Shown here: in pieces, positions 54,945 to 64,000 of the stretch | Position numbering within the stretch: the stretch's first letter is position 1 | How the letters are laid out: every line of letters begins with the position of its first letter | NCBI RefSeq assembly: GCF_051622035.1 | Contig: NC_135357.1 | Location: 36,935,691 to 36,999,690 of the forward strand | Length of the DNA stretch: 64,000 nucleotides | Source: Arctopsyche grandis | Lineage: Eukaryota > Arthropoda > Insecta > Trichoptera > Hydropsychidae | Direction of reading: 5' to 3' | Notes under the pieces: generated by a model | What the model was told of the DNA's origin: nothing | The model's input: only the letters and a program-made list of their open reading frames with translations | Database searches by the model: none | Made by a program: the position numbers and the translations under genes

Positions 54945-54996
54945 TGGTCAGTTCCACACGGGCAGGACTGATCATCGAAGACGAAGAAAAGCCCGT
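54932..54996 (+). promoter_or_regulatory. Predicted -1 ribosomal frameshift signal of Gypsy B
   Basis: Slippery heptamer GGGAAAA (54932-54938) is read G GGA AAA in the gag frame. After 5 nt, ATGGTCAGT (54944-54952) pairs with ACTGATCAT (54967-54975), 9 bp with one G-U. The loop ACGGGC (54958-54963) pairs with GCCCGT (54991-54996), leaving a 15-nt last loop. The gag stop (54942-54944) overlaps the start of the first stem. Confidence 0.8.
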
Positions 54997-57900
54997 CCCA
55001 GTGTTAGGGAGCGTCGGCGACTCACCTTTCGTATTAGACACCGAAGGCGAGATCGGAGGAGTACCATGTAGGGTACTGTTGGATACCGGGGCAAGCGTCT
55101 CCGTTATCTCCAGCAAACTGTTCGCCAAAATTCCCCGCGAACATAGAAAAAGGGTGAACGACAAAAGGGAAAGAATACGAGTCGCAGACGGTCGACACGT
55201 AGCGATCTACGTATGGGCCGAGACTACGTTGGCAATTAAAGGCACACAAGCGAGATGGAAATTTGCCGTCACTGATTTCTCCTCAGAGGTCATCATGGGG
55301 ATGGATCTCCTGCGCCACCTCAATACGATCGTCGAACTGGGAGGAACCACGACAAGGGTCACTTTCCGGAACGACATTGCGCCCCATCGACCAGTAAGTT
55401 CAGTCCATTCGTGTCAGGAAATAAAAAGACACGAACTGAACGGAAAGCGACAAGACGACCTGCCCCGCCAACTGGACGTTGCTATCATCGACCTACCACC
55501 TGGAAAACGGTCGACGATCGTCAACTCCCTCCTCCAACATCGACAAGCCTTCGCCCAAAGCGAACGGGACTTAAGCCAAGTCCATAAAGGGAGCCATCGA
55601 ATAAATAGCGGCGACGCCGCCCCCATCAAACAGGCCCCTCGCAGAATACCGCTGCACAAGAAGACAGAGGTACGGTCCCTCATCAACGACTTGTTGACAA
55701 GACAAATAATCGAACCAGCAGCCGGTCCCTGGGCCTCCCCCATCGTATTGGTCACGAAAAAGACCGGCGAGTTGCGCCTCTGCGTTGACTATCGTCGGTT
55801 AAACGCCGTGACAACGAAAGACTCGTTCCCGATGCCACGAATGGACGACGTCCTGGACAGACTCGCGGGCGCCAAATTCTTCTCGACGTTGGACCTGCAG
55901 ATTGGTTTTTGGCAAGTCCCAGTCGAAGAGAAAGACCGACCAAAAACCGCCTTTACCACTGAATTTGGTCTGTTCCAATTCCGTGTTATGCCTTTCGGCC
56001 TCTGCAACGCGCCTGCCACATTCTCCCGGCTAATGGAAGACATTCTCGGCGACCTGACCGGATCAACCTTGGTATACCTCGACGACATCATAATATTTAG
56101 TCCGACCCCGGAGGCCCACTTGGAACACATCCAGACGGTCCTCAAACGCCTACTTGCGGTCGGACTCAAAGTAAATACGCGGAAGTGCCAGCTGTTTAGG
56201 AATGAGGTCTGCTTCCTTGGCCATAAAATCAGCTCCCACGGCGTCTGCACGGATCCAGAGAAGACAAAAGCCGTGAGAGAGTGGCCCACCCCCAAATCGA
56301 AGGCACAACTCCGCAGCTTCTTAGGCCTCTGCACCTATTACCGGAGGTTTGTGCAAGGGTTTGCGCAAACGGCGAAACCACTGCATCGTCTCACGGAGGA
56401 GAAAACAGTCTTCACGTGGGACCAAGACTGCGAGCATGCCTTCAATGCCCTCAAAAACGCTCTGACAAATGCGGAAACAATGGCATTCCCCCGACCCGAG
56501 GGAATCTATATTCTGGACGCGGATGCCAGTCAACATGCCATCGGAGCCGTGCTCTCCCAAGTTCAAGACGGCGAGGAGAAGGTGATCGGGTACTATAGTC
56601 GCACCTTGAAGGTACCGGAACGGAACTACTGCGTCACCCGGAAAGAGCTGCTCGCCATCGTCGACGCAGTAGAGCACTTCCACCACTACCTGTACGGAAG
56701 CCCCTTCACACTCCGAACCGATCACGCCGCACTGACGTTGCTCCGCAGCTTCAGAAAACCTGAAGGTCAATGGGCCCGCTGGTTGCAACGACTGGGACAG
56801 TACCACATGGACGTACAGCATCGAGCAGGGAAGAAACACGGCAACGCCGACGCCCTCTCTAGACGTCCATGTGACCCAGACTGCCCGAAATGCGCGAAAA
56901 TAGAGAGTGAGCAAATAGCACCCGAAGCCAAACTCGTCACTCTAGGGAACCCACAAAGTCCCCAGGCCACCGACTCCACAATCTCACGCTTCATCGCCTG
57001 GAAAGAGTCCGGGAGACGACCACTGTGGGAAGAAGTTTCGGCAGAAGAACCCGAAGTTCGGATTCTATGGGCCCAGTGGGACGCACTAACTGTCGACCAG
57101 GGTCAGCTCTTCCGGCGATGGGAAAGCCCAAACGGCGAGCGTCAGATCCTGCAATTGGTCATTCCCGAGAGCCACACAAATGAAATCCTATGGGAGATGC
57201 ACAGTTCCCCGACTGGCGGACACTTCGGCGTCAATAAAACGCTAAAGAATGTCCGCCGCCGATACTACTGGCCAACATGCCGCCCCGACGTTATAAAATG
57301 GTGCGAAAAATGCCCCAGGTGTGCAGCGCAAAACGGACCACATACGAGGAACAGGGCGGCCATGCGGCAATACGTGTCAGGGGCACCGATGGACCGAATG
57401 GCGATCGACATATTGGGACCACTACCGGTTACCAATAGGGGGAACCGTTACGTGCTAGTGGCCGCTGATTACTTCACAAAGTGGCCAGAAGCCATTCCCT
57501 TACCGGACCAAGAGGCGGAAACGGTAGCGGAAGCCCTAGTAACCCATGTCTTCGCCAAACTGGGCACACCTCGAGAACTGCACTCCGATCAAGGCCGTAA
57601 TTTTGAAGCCCGAGTCTTTGCCGAAACGCTGGATAAATTGGGCATCTGCAAAACTCGGACGACCCCTTACCACCCTCAGTCGGACGGGATGATCGAGAGG
57701 TTAAACCGCACTCTACTTGGATACCTCCGGAAATTCCTGTCCTACTACGACGAGGAGGCAGAACGAGACTGGGACACGATGCTGTCCCCGTTCCTCATGG
57801 CTTACCGCTCAACCCCACACGACGCGACAGGAGAGTCGCCAGCCCTGATGATGTTCGGCAGGGAAATGCGCCTTCCGCCCCAACTTATTTACGGCGGACC

Positions 57901-58264
57901 CCCGGACAGTATACCCGAGCAATCAGCCCACAAATACGTCCAAAATCTCATAGAAGGGATGGCGGAAACGCACAAATTCGCTCGGAAACACCTCCAGAAG
58001 ACGCATAAAAGAATGAAAGCGGCTTACGACGGGAGGATCTGGGAACCACGATACGAAGAGGGCGATCGCGTTTGGTTGCACAACCCAGCCAAGAAGCCCG
58101 GTCGCACCCTTAAACTCCAATCCCCTTGGGAAGGTCCGTTCCGGATTATTAAGAGGATCAGCGACGTTGTCTATCGGATCCGCCGGGAAACAGGGAACTC
58201 CCGGTATCTGGTGGTACACGTCAACAGATTAGCGCGATACCTCGCAACACCGGATCCGATCTAA
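54932..58264 (+). CDS. pol: Gypsy B Pol: protease, reverse transcriptase, RNase H, integrase
   Basis: The frame is open from before 54857 to the stop at 58262-58264. The -1 frame is most likely entered at the heptamer, although an ATG at 54857 lies in the same frame inside gag. Numbering from that ATG: protease DTGAS (76-80), RT VDYRRLN (about 310) and YLDD (407-410), RNase H DADAS (about 554), and an integrase zinc finger (SSPTGGHFG, then KCPRC). Integrase catalytic motifs are MAIDILGPL, HSDQGRNFE and PQSDGMIERLNR. A GPF/Y-type module (WEGPFRII) ends the protein. Every catalytic motif is intact. Compared with A, it shares most motifs but differs throughout, so it is a related but distinct family. 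Confidence 0.92.
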   Translation, partial: GKRIMVSSTRAGLIIEDEEKPVPVLGSVGDSPFVLDTEGEIGGVPCRVLLDTGASVSVISSKLFAKIPREHRKRVNDKRERIRVADGRHVAIYVWAETTLAIKGTQARWKFAVTDFSSEVIMGMDLLRHLNTIVELGGTTTRVTFRNDIAPHRPVSSVHSCQEIKRHELNGKRQDDLPRQLDVAIIDLPPGKRSTIVNSLLQHRQAFAQSERDLSQVHKGSHRINSGDAAPIKQAPRRIPLHKKTEVRSLINDLLTRQIIEPAAGPWASPIVLVTKKTGELRLCVDYRRLNAVTTKDSFPMPRMDDVLDRLAGAKFFSTLDLQIGFWQVPVEEKDRPKTAFTTEFGLFQFRVMPFGLCNAPATFSRLMEDILGDLTGSTLVYLDDIIIFSPTPEAHLEHIQTVLKRLLAVGLKVNTRKCQLFRNEVCFLGHKISSHGVCTDPEKTKAVREWPTPKSKAQLRSFLGLCTYYRRFVQGFAQTAKPLHRLTEEKTVFTWDQDCEHAFNALKNALTNAETMAFPRPEGIYILDADASQHAIGAVLSQVQDGEEKVIGYYSRTLKVPERNYCVTRKELLAIVDAVEHFHHYLYGSPFTLRTDHAALTLLRSFRKPEGQWARWLQRLGQYHMDVQHRAGKKHGNADALSRRPCDPDCPKCAKIESEQIAPEAKLVTLGNPQSPQATDSTISRFIAWKESGRRPLWEEVSAEEPEVRILWAQWDALTVDQGQLFRRWESPNGERQILQLVIPESHTNEILWEMHSSPTGGHFGVNKTLKNVRRRYYWPTCRPDVIKWCEKCPRCAAQNGPHTRNRAAMRQYVSGAPMDRMAIDILGPLPVTNRGNRYVLVAADYFTKWPEAIPLPDQEAETVAEALVTHVFAKLGTPRELHSDQGRNFEARVFAETLDKLGICKTRTTPYHPQSDGMIERLNRTLLGYLRKFLSYYDEEAERDWDTMLSPFLMAYRSTPHDATGESPALMMFGREMRLPPQLIYGGPPDSIPEQSAHKYVQNLIEGMAETHKFARKHLQKTHKRMKAAYDGRIWEPRYEEGDRVWLHNPAKKPGRTLKLQSPWEGPFRIIKRISDVVYRIRRETGNSRYLVVHVNRLARYLATPDPI

Positions 58265-58388
58265 AATTAAAACCCCGTATTGTATTTCCTTGTATTTGTT
58301 TATTTATTGTATTTCCTTGTATTTGTTTGTATATGCTTTTGTACATTAATAAATCGCTCGAGACGACCGATCCTGAAGGAGAGGGCAG

Positions 58389-58618
58389 TGTAACGTACGC
58401 CCCCGCAGCCGAAGGAGTGGGGGGAAACTACCCCCGCCCTCGGATGCTGGGGAGTGGGAGAAAGTACCGCTACTTTCTCAGCTATAAAAGAAGCGCCCTT
58501 TCCTTCGGAAGTCGAGTCGGACCACAGCTTTCTCTGAGAACTGTCGTTTCCTTTAGACTCCCATCTCTGCTGGTCTTTCCCTGTTCAGTCAAAGCCACCC
58601 ACTTCACCCCACGTTACA
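58389..58618 (+). repeat. 3' LTR of Gypsy B
   Basis: Identical to the 5' LTR as read, 230 bp, from TGTAACGTACG to CCCACGTTACA. Confidence 0.92.
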
Positions 58619-58622
58619 ACCC

Positions 58623-58861
58623 TTATAGTATTTCTTTTTCTTTTTCTTTTTTACTTTATCTGTATCTTTTTCTTTTTTTTAAATCTTGATGTTTTTGTAA
58701 TTTTACTTTTTTATATCACCATGTGGTGCTCACTGTTAATGGAATATTATATTTTTATTTATGTTTATTATTATTTTTTGTCTCATTATATAACTTTCTT
58801 TTTATATTTTATTCTGTATGTGTGCCTATTTAAATAAAATAAAATAAATAAAATAAAATAA
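58623..58861 (+). mobile_element. 3' remainder of the LINE interrupted by Gypsy B
   Basis: After the target duplication the sequence is pyrimidine-rich (TTTCTTTTTCTTTTTC) and ends with an AAATAAAATAAAATAAAT tail, as expected of a LINE 3' UTR. Confidence 0.65.
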
Positions 58862-59105
58862 AAGCCAAAAAACTGTAAAAATCGCGCATTTTTTTAAACG
58901 CTCATATCTCGTAAACGATCACCCACCAACAAAAATCAATATCATATTCGAATTCAGTGGGTCAAACTTAGTAAAGATTGACTAGTCTCCGCTCTGGTAT
59001 TTTTTTTTGTTGCTCAGTGTTATTATTTTCTCTTTGAAATTGGGCAGATAGGCGCATTAGGTTTACCTGGTAGGCTTTCCTGGTATAAATATATAAAAAT
59101 AAAGT
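58862..59105. repeat. Repeat shared with 10.9 kb, followed by a SINE tail
   Basis: AAAAATCGCGCATTTTTTTA and AAAAATCAATATCATATTCG match 10870-10965. TTGGGCAGATAGGCGCATTA and TAGGCTTTCCTGGTATAAA at 59037-59086 are an S1-type tail. Confidence 0.6.
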
Positions 59106-60339
59106 GAAGGTGTACCAAGTGAATTGTAAGTAACTTAAAGTGAAAATCAGCTGAATTAAGGTGCAATTAAGGTCAAAAATGAAGTCCAATTATATATTCT
59201 GAGTGAGAAACATATTGCTTTGGGTTTTCAAAGTAAGCTCCATAAAGGCTCAAAAAATATCGGAAAATTTCAGACAGCTTAATTTTGCAAGAAAAATCTT
59301 GTGATAAACAAGGTCAAAGGCTTTCTTGAAATCCGTATTCAACAATATCAACCTGTCTTCCGATATTCAGCTTTTATGTAACAAAATTTGACAGACTGAG
59401 TAAATTTTCACTGTTAAGTGGACCGCCTCAAACCATCCTGCTGATTAATGAGAGAAAAATCACAGTACCTATGTATAAAGGTATCTGTGGATAAATATCT
59501 CAAAGAGTTTTGCTAAAGCGAAACGAACGGCTTTACATATGTATGTAGGTCTACTAGTGGCCTGTGACCCTTTTTAAAAACCACTTTATAGAATTTCCAT
59601 TGATCTGGAAAAACTCAAGATTTAAGACAATAAGTCTAAGAGTTTCAGTTAGATATTTCTGGCAGTTTGTTAGGACGAACGCTGAGATGAAATCGGATCA
59701 GTTGACATTTTGGGTTTGATTTTAATAAATGCATTGTTAAAATCACCAAAGATTGTCGGTCATATTATCAGCGTTCATCGTATTAACTTGAATGTTGAAT
59801 ATTCATAAAATGCATCAGCAATATTTTGCAAACCAAGCATATCATAATTTTTATATTTTAATGAGGTTCGGATATACATATGTATGTACATAGTTAGTGC
59901 AAAGAATTTGGTAATACGCTTTTTTTTAAAACGCATCGTAATTTTCAATATATTATACTTTGAGAGTTAAGCATTTGGTTTGGTGAATTTCGAATTTTTA
60001 CAAGCCTCTTCTATACACACTTCACTTGGCTCTTTCGTCTGACAACAGTTTGGGTTTTTTAATCTTGTCTCAAAAACTGAGTTTTGTCACATAGATATGT
60101 GAGTTTGTATTTTTGTACATGTGTGAGTTTGTTTTTTTTTGAAATTCATCATAATTTCTAATTAAAATTAAGGAGAAAGTAAACATTTAACAAAACTATT
60201 GAGGTTTATTTTTTAATCGAATTTCAATCCGGTAATTTACAATTCTCATATATTATACACCATAAAACTCATTTGGAGTAGTAGTTGGGGTTTTTTAAAG
60301 AATCATCTACATATGTGATGGATATGGATTGACTTTATA
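59106..60339. other. Gene-free stretch downstream of the protease exon
   Basis: AT-rich. At 59200-59780 the minus strand recalls decayed LINE polymerase sequence, but no clear motif remains, so I leave it uncalled. A short R1-type sequence is at about 59998-60048. Confidence 0.4.
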
Positions 60340-60548
60340 TTATAGATATTGTTCTATTATTTTGGTTAAGAACATATTGTGGGAAAATATACTAGTAAAT
60401 AGTGTATAGGAATTCAGTCGACAGGTTGTTCTGCTCTCATCAAGATCTCCAAAGCTCACTACACCCCTGATATACCATCTTGTAACACCTATTTCAATAC
60501 TTTTGAAGACTATACCCCCGCCACTGTCACCATTGCATACTGTCGTAC
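60340..60548 (-). CDS. Trypsin-like (S1) serine protease, terminal exon
   Basis: Following an acceptor (TTTTTTTGTGTGCAG), the exon encodes TTVCNGDSGGGIVF, which holds the catalytic serine (GDSGGG), then RWYIRGVVSFG, a Cys partner in TTCRLNSYTLFT, and a short C-terminal helix before the stop at 60340-60342. VCNGDSGGG with a following WxIRGVVS is the standard C-terminal block of S1 proteases. The exons with catalytic His and Asp should lie upstream, at higher coordinates, beyond Gypsy C. The extended acidic insert FGDLDESRTT is typical of insect modular or clip-type proteases, but I cannot assign the subfamily. Substrate is unknown. Confidence 0.75.
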
Positions 60549-60843
60549 CTGCACACAAAAAAAAAACAGTCATATCTAGAGGTAGGACCGGAAGCGTGCC
60601 GTTTATTGTTCAATTGTTGTAAATTCTTTGTAAAAAAGGTTTGGCAAACCTTTAACAATGCATTTACAACATTTGAACAATATACAGCCCCCTCAGGGTC
60701 CAGGTTGATATGACTCATATCAACATTCAGAAACACACTGACTTCGTGCTGCTTCATAGTCACACCATTCAAAATACGGAAAAACTTAACCTATTCCGAA
60801 AGAACAATTTCATACTCAAAATTGTCCAATTACAAATTGGTAT
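60549..60843 (-). other. Intron 5' of the protease exon
   Basis: Contains an M1 MITE (60580-60712) and about 130 bp of unique sequence. One minus-strand frame there (GVTMKQHEVSVFLNVDMSH) is open, but I see no protease motif or clean splice sites to support an exon. Confidence 0.5.
60580..60712 (-). mobile_element. M1 MITE copy
   Basis: It runs from GGACCGGAAGCGTGCCG to the inverse of GGACCCTGAGGGGGC. The halves mirror each other (TTGTAAATTCTTTG / CAATGCATTTACAAC), and AGGTA/AGGTT flank it. Confidence 0.65.
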
Positions 60844-61121
60844 TGAAGAGTATTCAAAGGTAAGTGGAGTCAGGTCGAGGTACAAGAAAACACGCAGGCA
60901 GGTTCCAGGTCTTTATTGCTGCTCGTCCGGTGGAGGTCAGGATCCGAATGCCACCGATCGAGAGCGTACCATTCTTATATCATAGAACGCTCAGCGCATA
61001 CACGTATTATCATTGGTCAAGGAGTCGGGTGCAGCCTTTGGTCGCAACGCCCGACTCCACCATTGGTCGGCGTCACCATGACGTCACCGGTCTACGGGGC
61101 GTCTCTCTATGTAACGTTACA
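60844..61121 (-). repeat. 3' LTR of Gypsy C
   Basis: It is 278 bp, missing 19 bp relative to the LTR of A (around 61005), with several substitutions such as GTAACGTTACA for GCAACGCTACA at the terminus. Confidence 0.85.
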
Positions 61122-61205
61122 TAACCCCCTTCTTAAGAGAGATCGTCCCGATCGACCCATTAATTTACACTTAAGCAATTACAAAATAGTTACATACAAT
61201 TACAG

Positions 61206-63950
61206 TCAATATTCGACGGCCTTATACCTTGCGAGTCTATCCAGGTGCACCACCATTAATCGGTTTGAGCCGTCGAATTCCCTGCGTATCCTATAAACTA
61301 CGTCACTAAGTTTGGTCACTATGGTGTACGGTCCTTCCCACAGCGATTGCAGCTTTGGTGAAAGCCCTGGAGTCTTGGCAGGGTTGTACAGCCATACTCG
61401 GTCACCTGTTTCGTACGCCGGTTCGGTTCTGCGGACGTCGTATCGCGTCTTCATACGGCTATTCTGCATCCGGAGGTGGGCTCTGGCGAACCGATGTACC
61501 TTGGCCATGTCTTCGGTCAACTTCGTGGTATATCGGTGTGGATCCTGAGGTTCGCTGTCTGGTGGAGGGCCCCCATATAGTAGGTCCGCCGGCATGCGCA
61601 GTTCTCGTCCGTACATCATGGCTGCTGGTGATGCTCCTGTCGCATCGTGTTGGGCCGCTCTATATGCCATGAGGAAGTGCGGAACCAGCGTGTCCCAGTC
61701 GTCCTGCTCGTCGTTGACGAACTTCGTCAAGTGCGCCCGCATGGTTCGATTGAGTCGCTCGACCATTCCATCGGACTGAGGTCGGTATGGTGTTGTTCTC
61801 GTTTTGTGTACGCCCAGCCGGTCCAGTGACTGCCGGAACAACTTCGACTCGAAGTTTCGTCCCTGGTCAGAGTGCAGCTCGTTCGGGACGCCTAGCCGCG
61901 TGAACACTTGTTCTACCAGGGCGTCTGCTACGGTCTCTGCCTCCTGGTTCGGTAGTGGAATCGCTTCCGGCCACTTCGTGAAGTAGTCCATGGCCACCAG
62001 TATGTATCGGTTTCCTCGTTCGGTGGCCGGGAGTGGACCCAGAATGTCGACTGCCATTCGTTGTAGTGGCGTCCCCGAAAAGTACGGTTGAAGTGCCCCG
62101 CGATTCCTTCGGTGTGGTCCGTTGTGGGCCCCGCACTGTGCGCATCGTTCGCACCACTGGGTGACGTCGATTCGACACGTCGGCCAGTAATATTTTTGGC
62201 GCACGTTTCGGTACGTTTTATTGATACCGAAGTGGCCCCCCGTGGGCGCGTTGTGCATCTCCCACATGATTTCGGGTATCTTCTCAGTCGGCACCACCAG
62301 CTGCTTTGTGTGACGTGTTCCCGCGGTGTTCTCCCATCTCCGGTACAGCTTACCGCCTTCTACCTCCAATGCGTCCCATTGAGTCCACAGTATTTTAAGT
62401 TCCTGCTCCTCAGCAGATACTGTTTCCCACGGTGGTCTCGTTCCGGCGTTCTTCCACTCGACGATTTTGTCGATCGTCGAGTTTGTCATCTCGTTGGGCA
62501 AGATCCCTACGAGGGCAACTCGTGCTTCCGGTTCTGCGGGTTCTACTGGTTCCGTTCGGGCCGAGTCGTTTTCTTGATCGGTTGTCTCTGCGCGTGAGCA
62601 TTTGGGACACTCTTCCGTACACGGCCTTCGCGATAGTGCGTCCGCGTTCCCGTGCTTTATCCCCGGTCGATGAATGATGGTCACGTTGTACTGGCCCAGA
62701 ATTTCCAGCCACCTCGCCAACTGGCCCTCCGGTCTTTTGAAGTTCTTCAGCCACGTTAACGCTGAGTGGTCGGTTCGTAACGTGAACTTCGAGCCCGATA
62801 GGTAGTGGTGGAAGTGTTGAATGGCTTTAATTGCCGCCAATAGTTCTTTTCGGGTCACGCAATAGTTTTGTTCGGGTTTGTTCATTGTCCGGCTGAAATA
62901 CCCGATCACTTTCTCCACCCCCCCTTGAACTTGAGACAAAACTGCACCGATGCTATGTTGACTGGCGTCGGTGTCCAACACATATCGCTCTCCCGGCTGG
63001 GGATACGACATAATTGGCGTGGTAGTCAGCGCTTCTTTCAACTTTTCGAACGCTTGTTCCAGGAAGCTGCGCATTTGGGTTTGTGTTTTCGGAGTCGTCC
63101 AGTCCCGCACGGTTTGGACTTTCTTCGGATCTGTCGAAATTCCTTCGGCTGACACTCGGTGTCCCAGAAATTCGACCTCGCGGCAGCACAATCGACACTT
63201 GTCTGCATTCAATTTAAGGCCGGCTGCCTGTATCCGTTCGAACACATTGTTTAAATGCACCAAGTGTTCGTCGTAAGTTTTGCTATGCACGATAATGTCG
63301 TCTAGATACACGAGGACATTGCTTATGTCACCGACCACTTTTGTCATTAACCATACGAACGTCGCTGGCGCGTTACACAACCCGAATGGCATCACTTTGA
63401 ACTGAAACAGACCGAACTCTGTTACGAACGCTGTCTTCTCGCGGTCTTCCGGGGCGACCGGTACCTGCCAGAATCCGCTCTGCAGATCCAGTGTGCTGAA
63501 GTAGCTCGCTCCGTTCAACTGGTCGAAAGTGTCGTCGATCCTCGGGATGGGGTGTGAGTCTATTTTGGTGACGGTGTTCAGTTTCCGGTAGTCCACGCAC
63601 ATCCTTAGCGACCCGTCCTTTTTGGCGACCGGAACTACCGGTGACGCCCACGGCCCGTGCCCCGGTTCTATCGCGCCCTGCTTCAGTAAGTCGTCGATCA
63701 TAGCGCGTACTTCCTCTTTCCGTGCTAGCGGTATCCTTCTCGGCGGCTGTTTCATCGGCTTCGCGTCTCCCACGTCGATGGTGTGGACCGCCTTGGTGGT
63801 CCTTCCTTGGTCCTTCTCGTCCCGGGCGAACGCTTTCCGATTTTCCCGAATCATGGTCTCGAGGCGCCGTTTCTCTTCTGGCAGAATATCGGCCCTCTCG
63901 AGTAACGCCGTGATCTTCGGGTGGGGTACTTCCCCGCGGATGCTCTTGAC
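61206..63950 (-). pseudogene. pol: Gypsy C pol, defective
   Basis: The frame reads through RT (YLDDIIVHS), RNase H (DTDAS) and integrase (MAVDILGPL, HSDQGRNFE, SDGMVERLNR) with few changes from A. A 108-bp in-frame deletion at about 63058 removes 36 residues between the RT thumb and RNase H (jumping from MRSFL to EQAFEK). Upstream, near 63952, an 8-bp deletion (GACAGTTTTTCTT for the longer A sequence) shifts the frame, disconnecting the protease. The copy is therefore very unlikely to make a working polyprotein. Arg to Trp in ATFVWLMTK is another difference. Confidence 0.8.
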
Positions 63951-64000
63951 AGTTTTTCTTCCCTTTCTCGCGTTGCACGCCCCTGATGATACACTTCTCC

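Larger units (their letters stand above)
53622..58618 (+). mobile_element. Ty3/Gypsy LTR retrotransposon B, complete
   Basis: The element is 4997 bp and flanked by a 4-bp target duplication, ACCC (53618-53621 and 58619-58622). The two 230-bp LTRs appear identical. It carries a primer-binding site, gag, a -1 frameshift signal, pol and a polypurine tract AAGGAGAGGGCAG (58376-58388). There is no env. It is related to A in pol but has unrelated LTRs. Its intact frames and identical LTRs suggest recent activity. Confidence 0.92.
60844..64000 (-). mobile_element. Gypsy element C, relative of A, cut by the window end
   Basis: It has a 3' LTR, polypurine tract and most of pol, all closely matching element A. 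The LTR and pol carry deletions and substitutions. The gag part and 5' LTR are outside. Compared with A, this is an older or defective copy of the same family. Confidence 0.88.

Noticed and set aside
60713..60843. Possible extra protease exon (minus strand, GVTMKQHEVSVFLNVDM)
   Set aside because: No His/Asp catalytic motif and no convincing splice sites.

Overview
The window looks like AT-rich, repeat-laden nuclear DNA from an insect; the order cannot be fixed from sequence alone. Support comes from spliced exons of a Rad/Gem/Kir (RGK) small GTPase gene, a terminal exon of a trypsin-like serine protease, Ty3/Gypsy retrotransposons primed by a tRNA-Leu-like site, Jockey/CR1- and RTE-type LINEs, tRNA-derived SINEs, Helitrons, mariner-, piggyBac- and hAT-type elements, and (TA)n/(AC)n microsatellites. 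No bacterial-style operon or CRISPR array is present.

Host genes. The main gene is on the minus strand. Its start codon is at 32401 and five coding exons can be joined with intact frame (31615-32401, 31352-31538, 12768-12867, 12350-12458, 12098-12189), giving 425 codons: a Ser/Pro-rich N-terminal extension, then the P-loop and the unusual RGK G3 region. The rest of the GTPase domain must lie left of the window, so most of 1-12097 is intron. Intron 2 is 18.5 kb and filled with transposons. A possible 5' noncoding exon is at about 48.9 kb. At the right edge (60340-60548, minus strand) is the last exon of an S1 serine protease.

Mobile DNA by region. 0-12 kb: a broken DDE transposase, foldback elements next to (TA)n tracts, a TTAA-flanked piggyBac-type MITE, a hAT-like element, SINEs of two families, and three Helitron copies, two of them facing each other across a palindrome. 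13.1-18.3 kb: Gypsy element A (minus strand) with identical 297-bp LTRs, TTAC target duplication, intact gag and pol. 18.4-31.3 kb: a 394-bp hairpin element, SINEs, rearranged Helitrons, nested TIR elements and a C-rich tandem repeat. 32.5-51.5 kb: a second piggyBac-type copy holding (AC)56, LINE fragments of several clades, a mariner-derived element and duplicated composite repeats. 51.7-58.9 kb: a Jockey/CR1-type LINE split by intact Gypsy element B (identical 230-bp LTRs, ACCC target duplication). 60.8-64 kb: Gypsy element C, a decayed relative of A that runs off the window.

How the parts work together. The two intact Gypsy elements each carry gag and a protease-RT-RNase H-integrase pol in the -1 frame. 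Both place a slippery heptamer (GGGAAAC in A, GGGAAAA in B) just before the gag stop, followed after exactly 5 nt by a stem that can form an H-type pseudoknot, with a 15-nt last loop in both. The paired sequences differ but pairing is kept, so this looks like a conserved programmed -1 frameshift signal and is the most interesting observation here. The SINEs share their 3' tail with a LINE in the same window, suggesting which machinery moved them.
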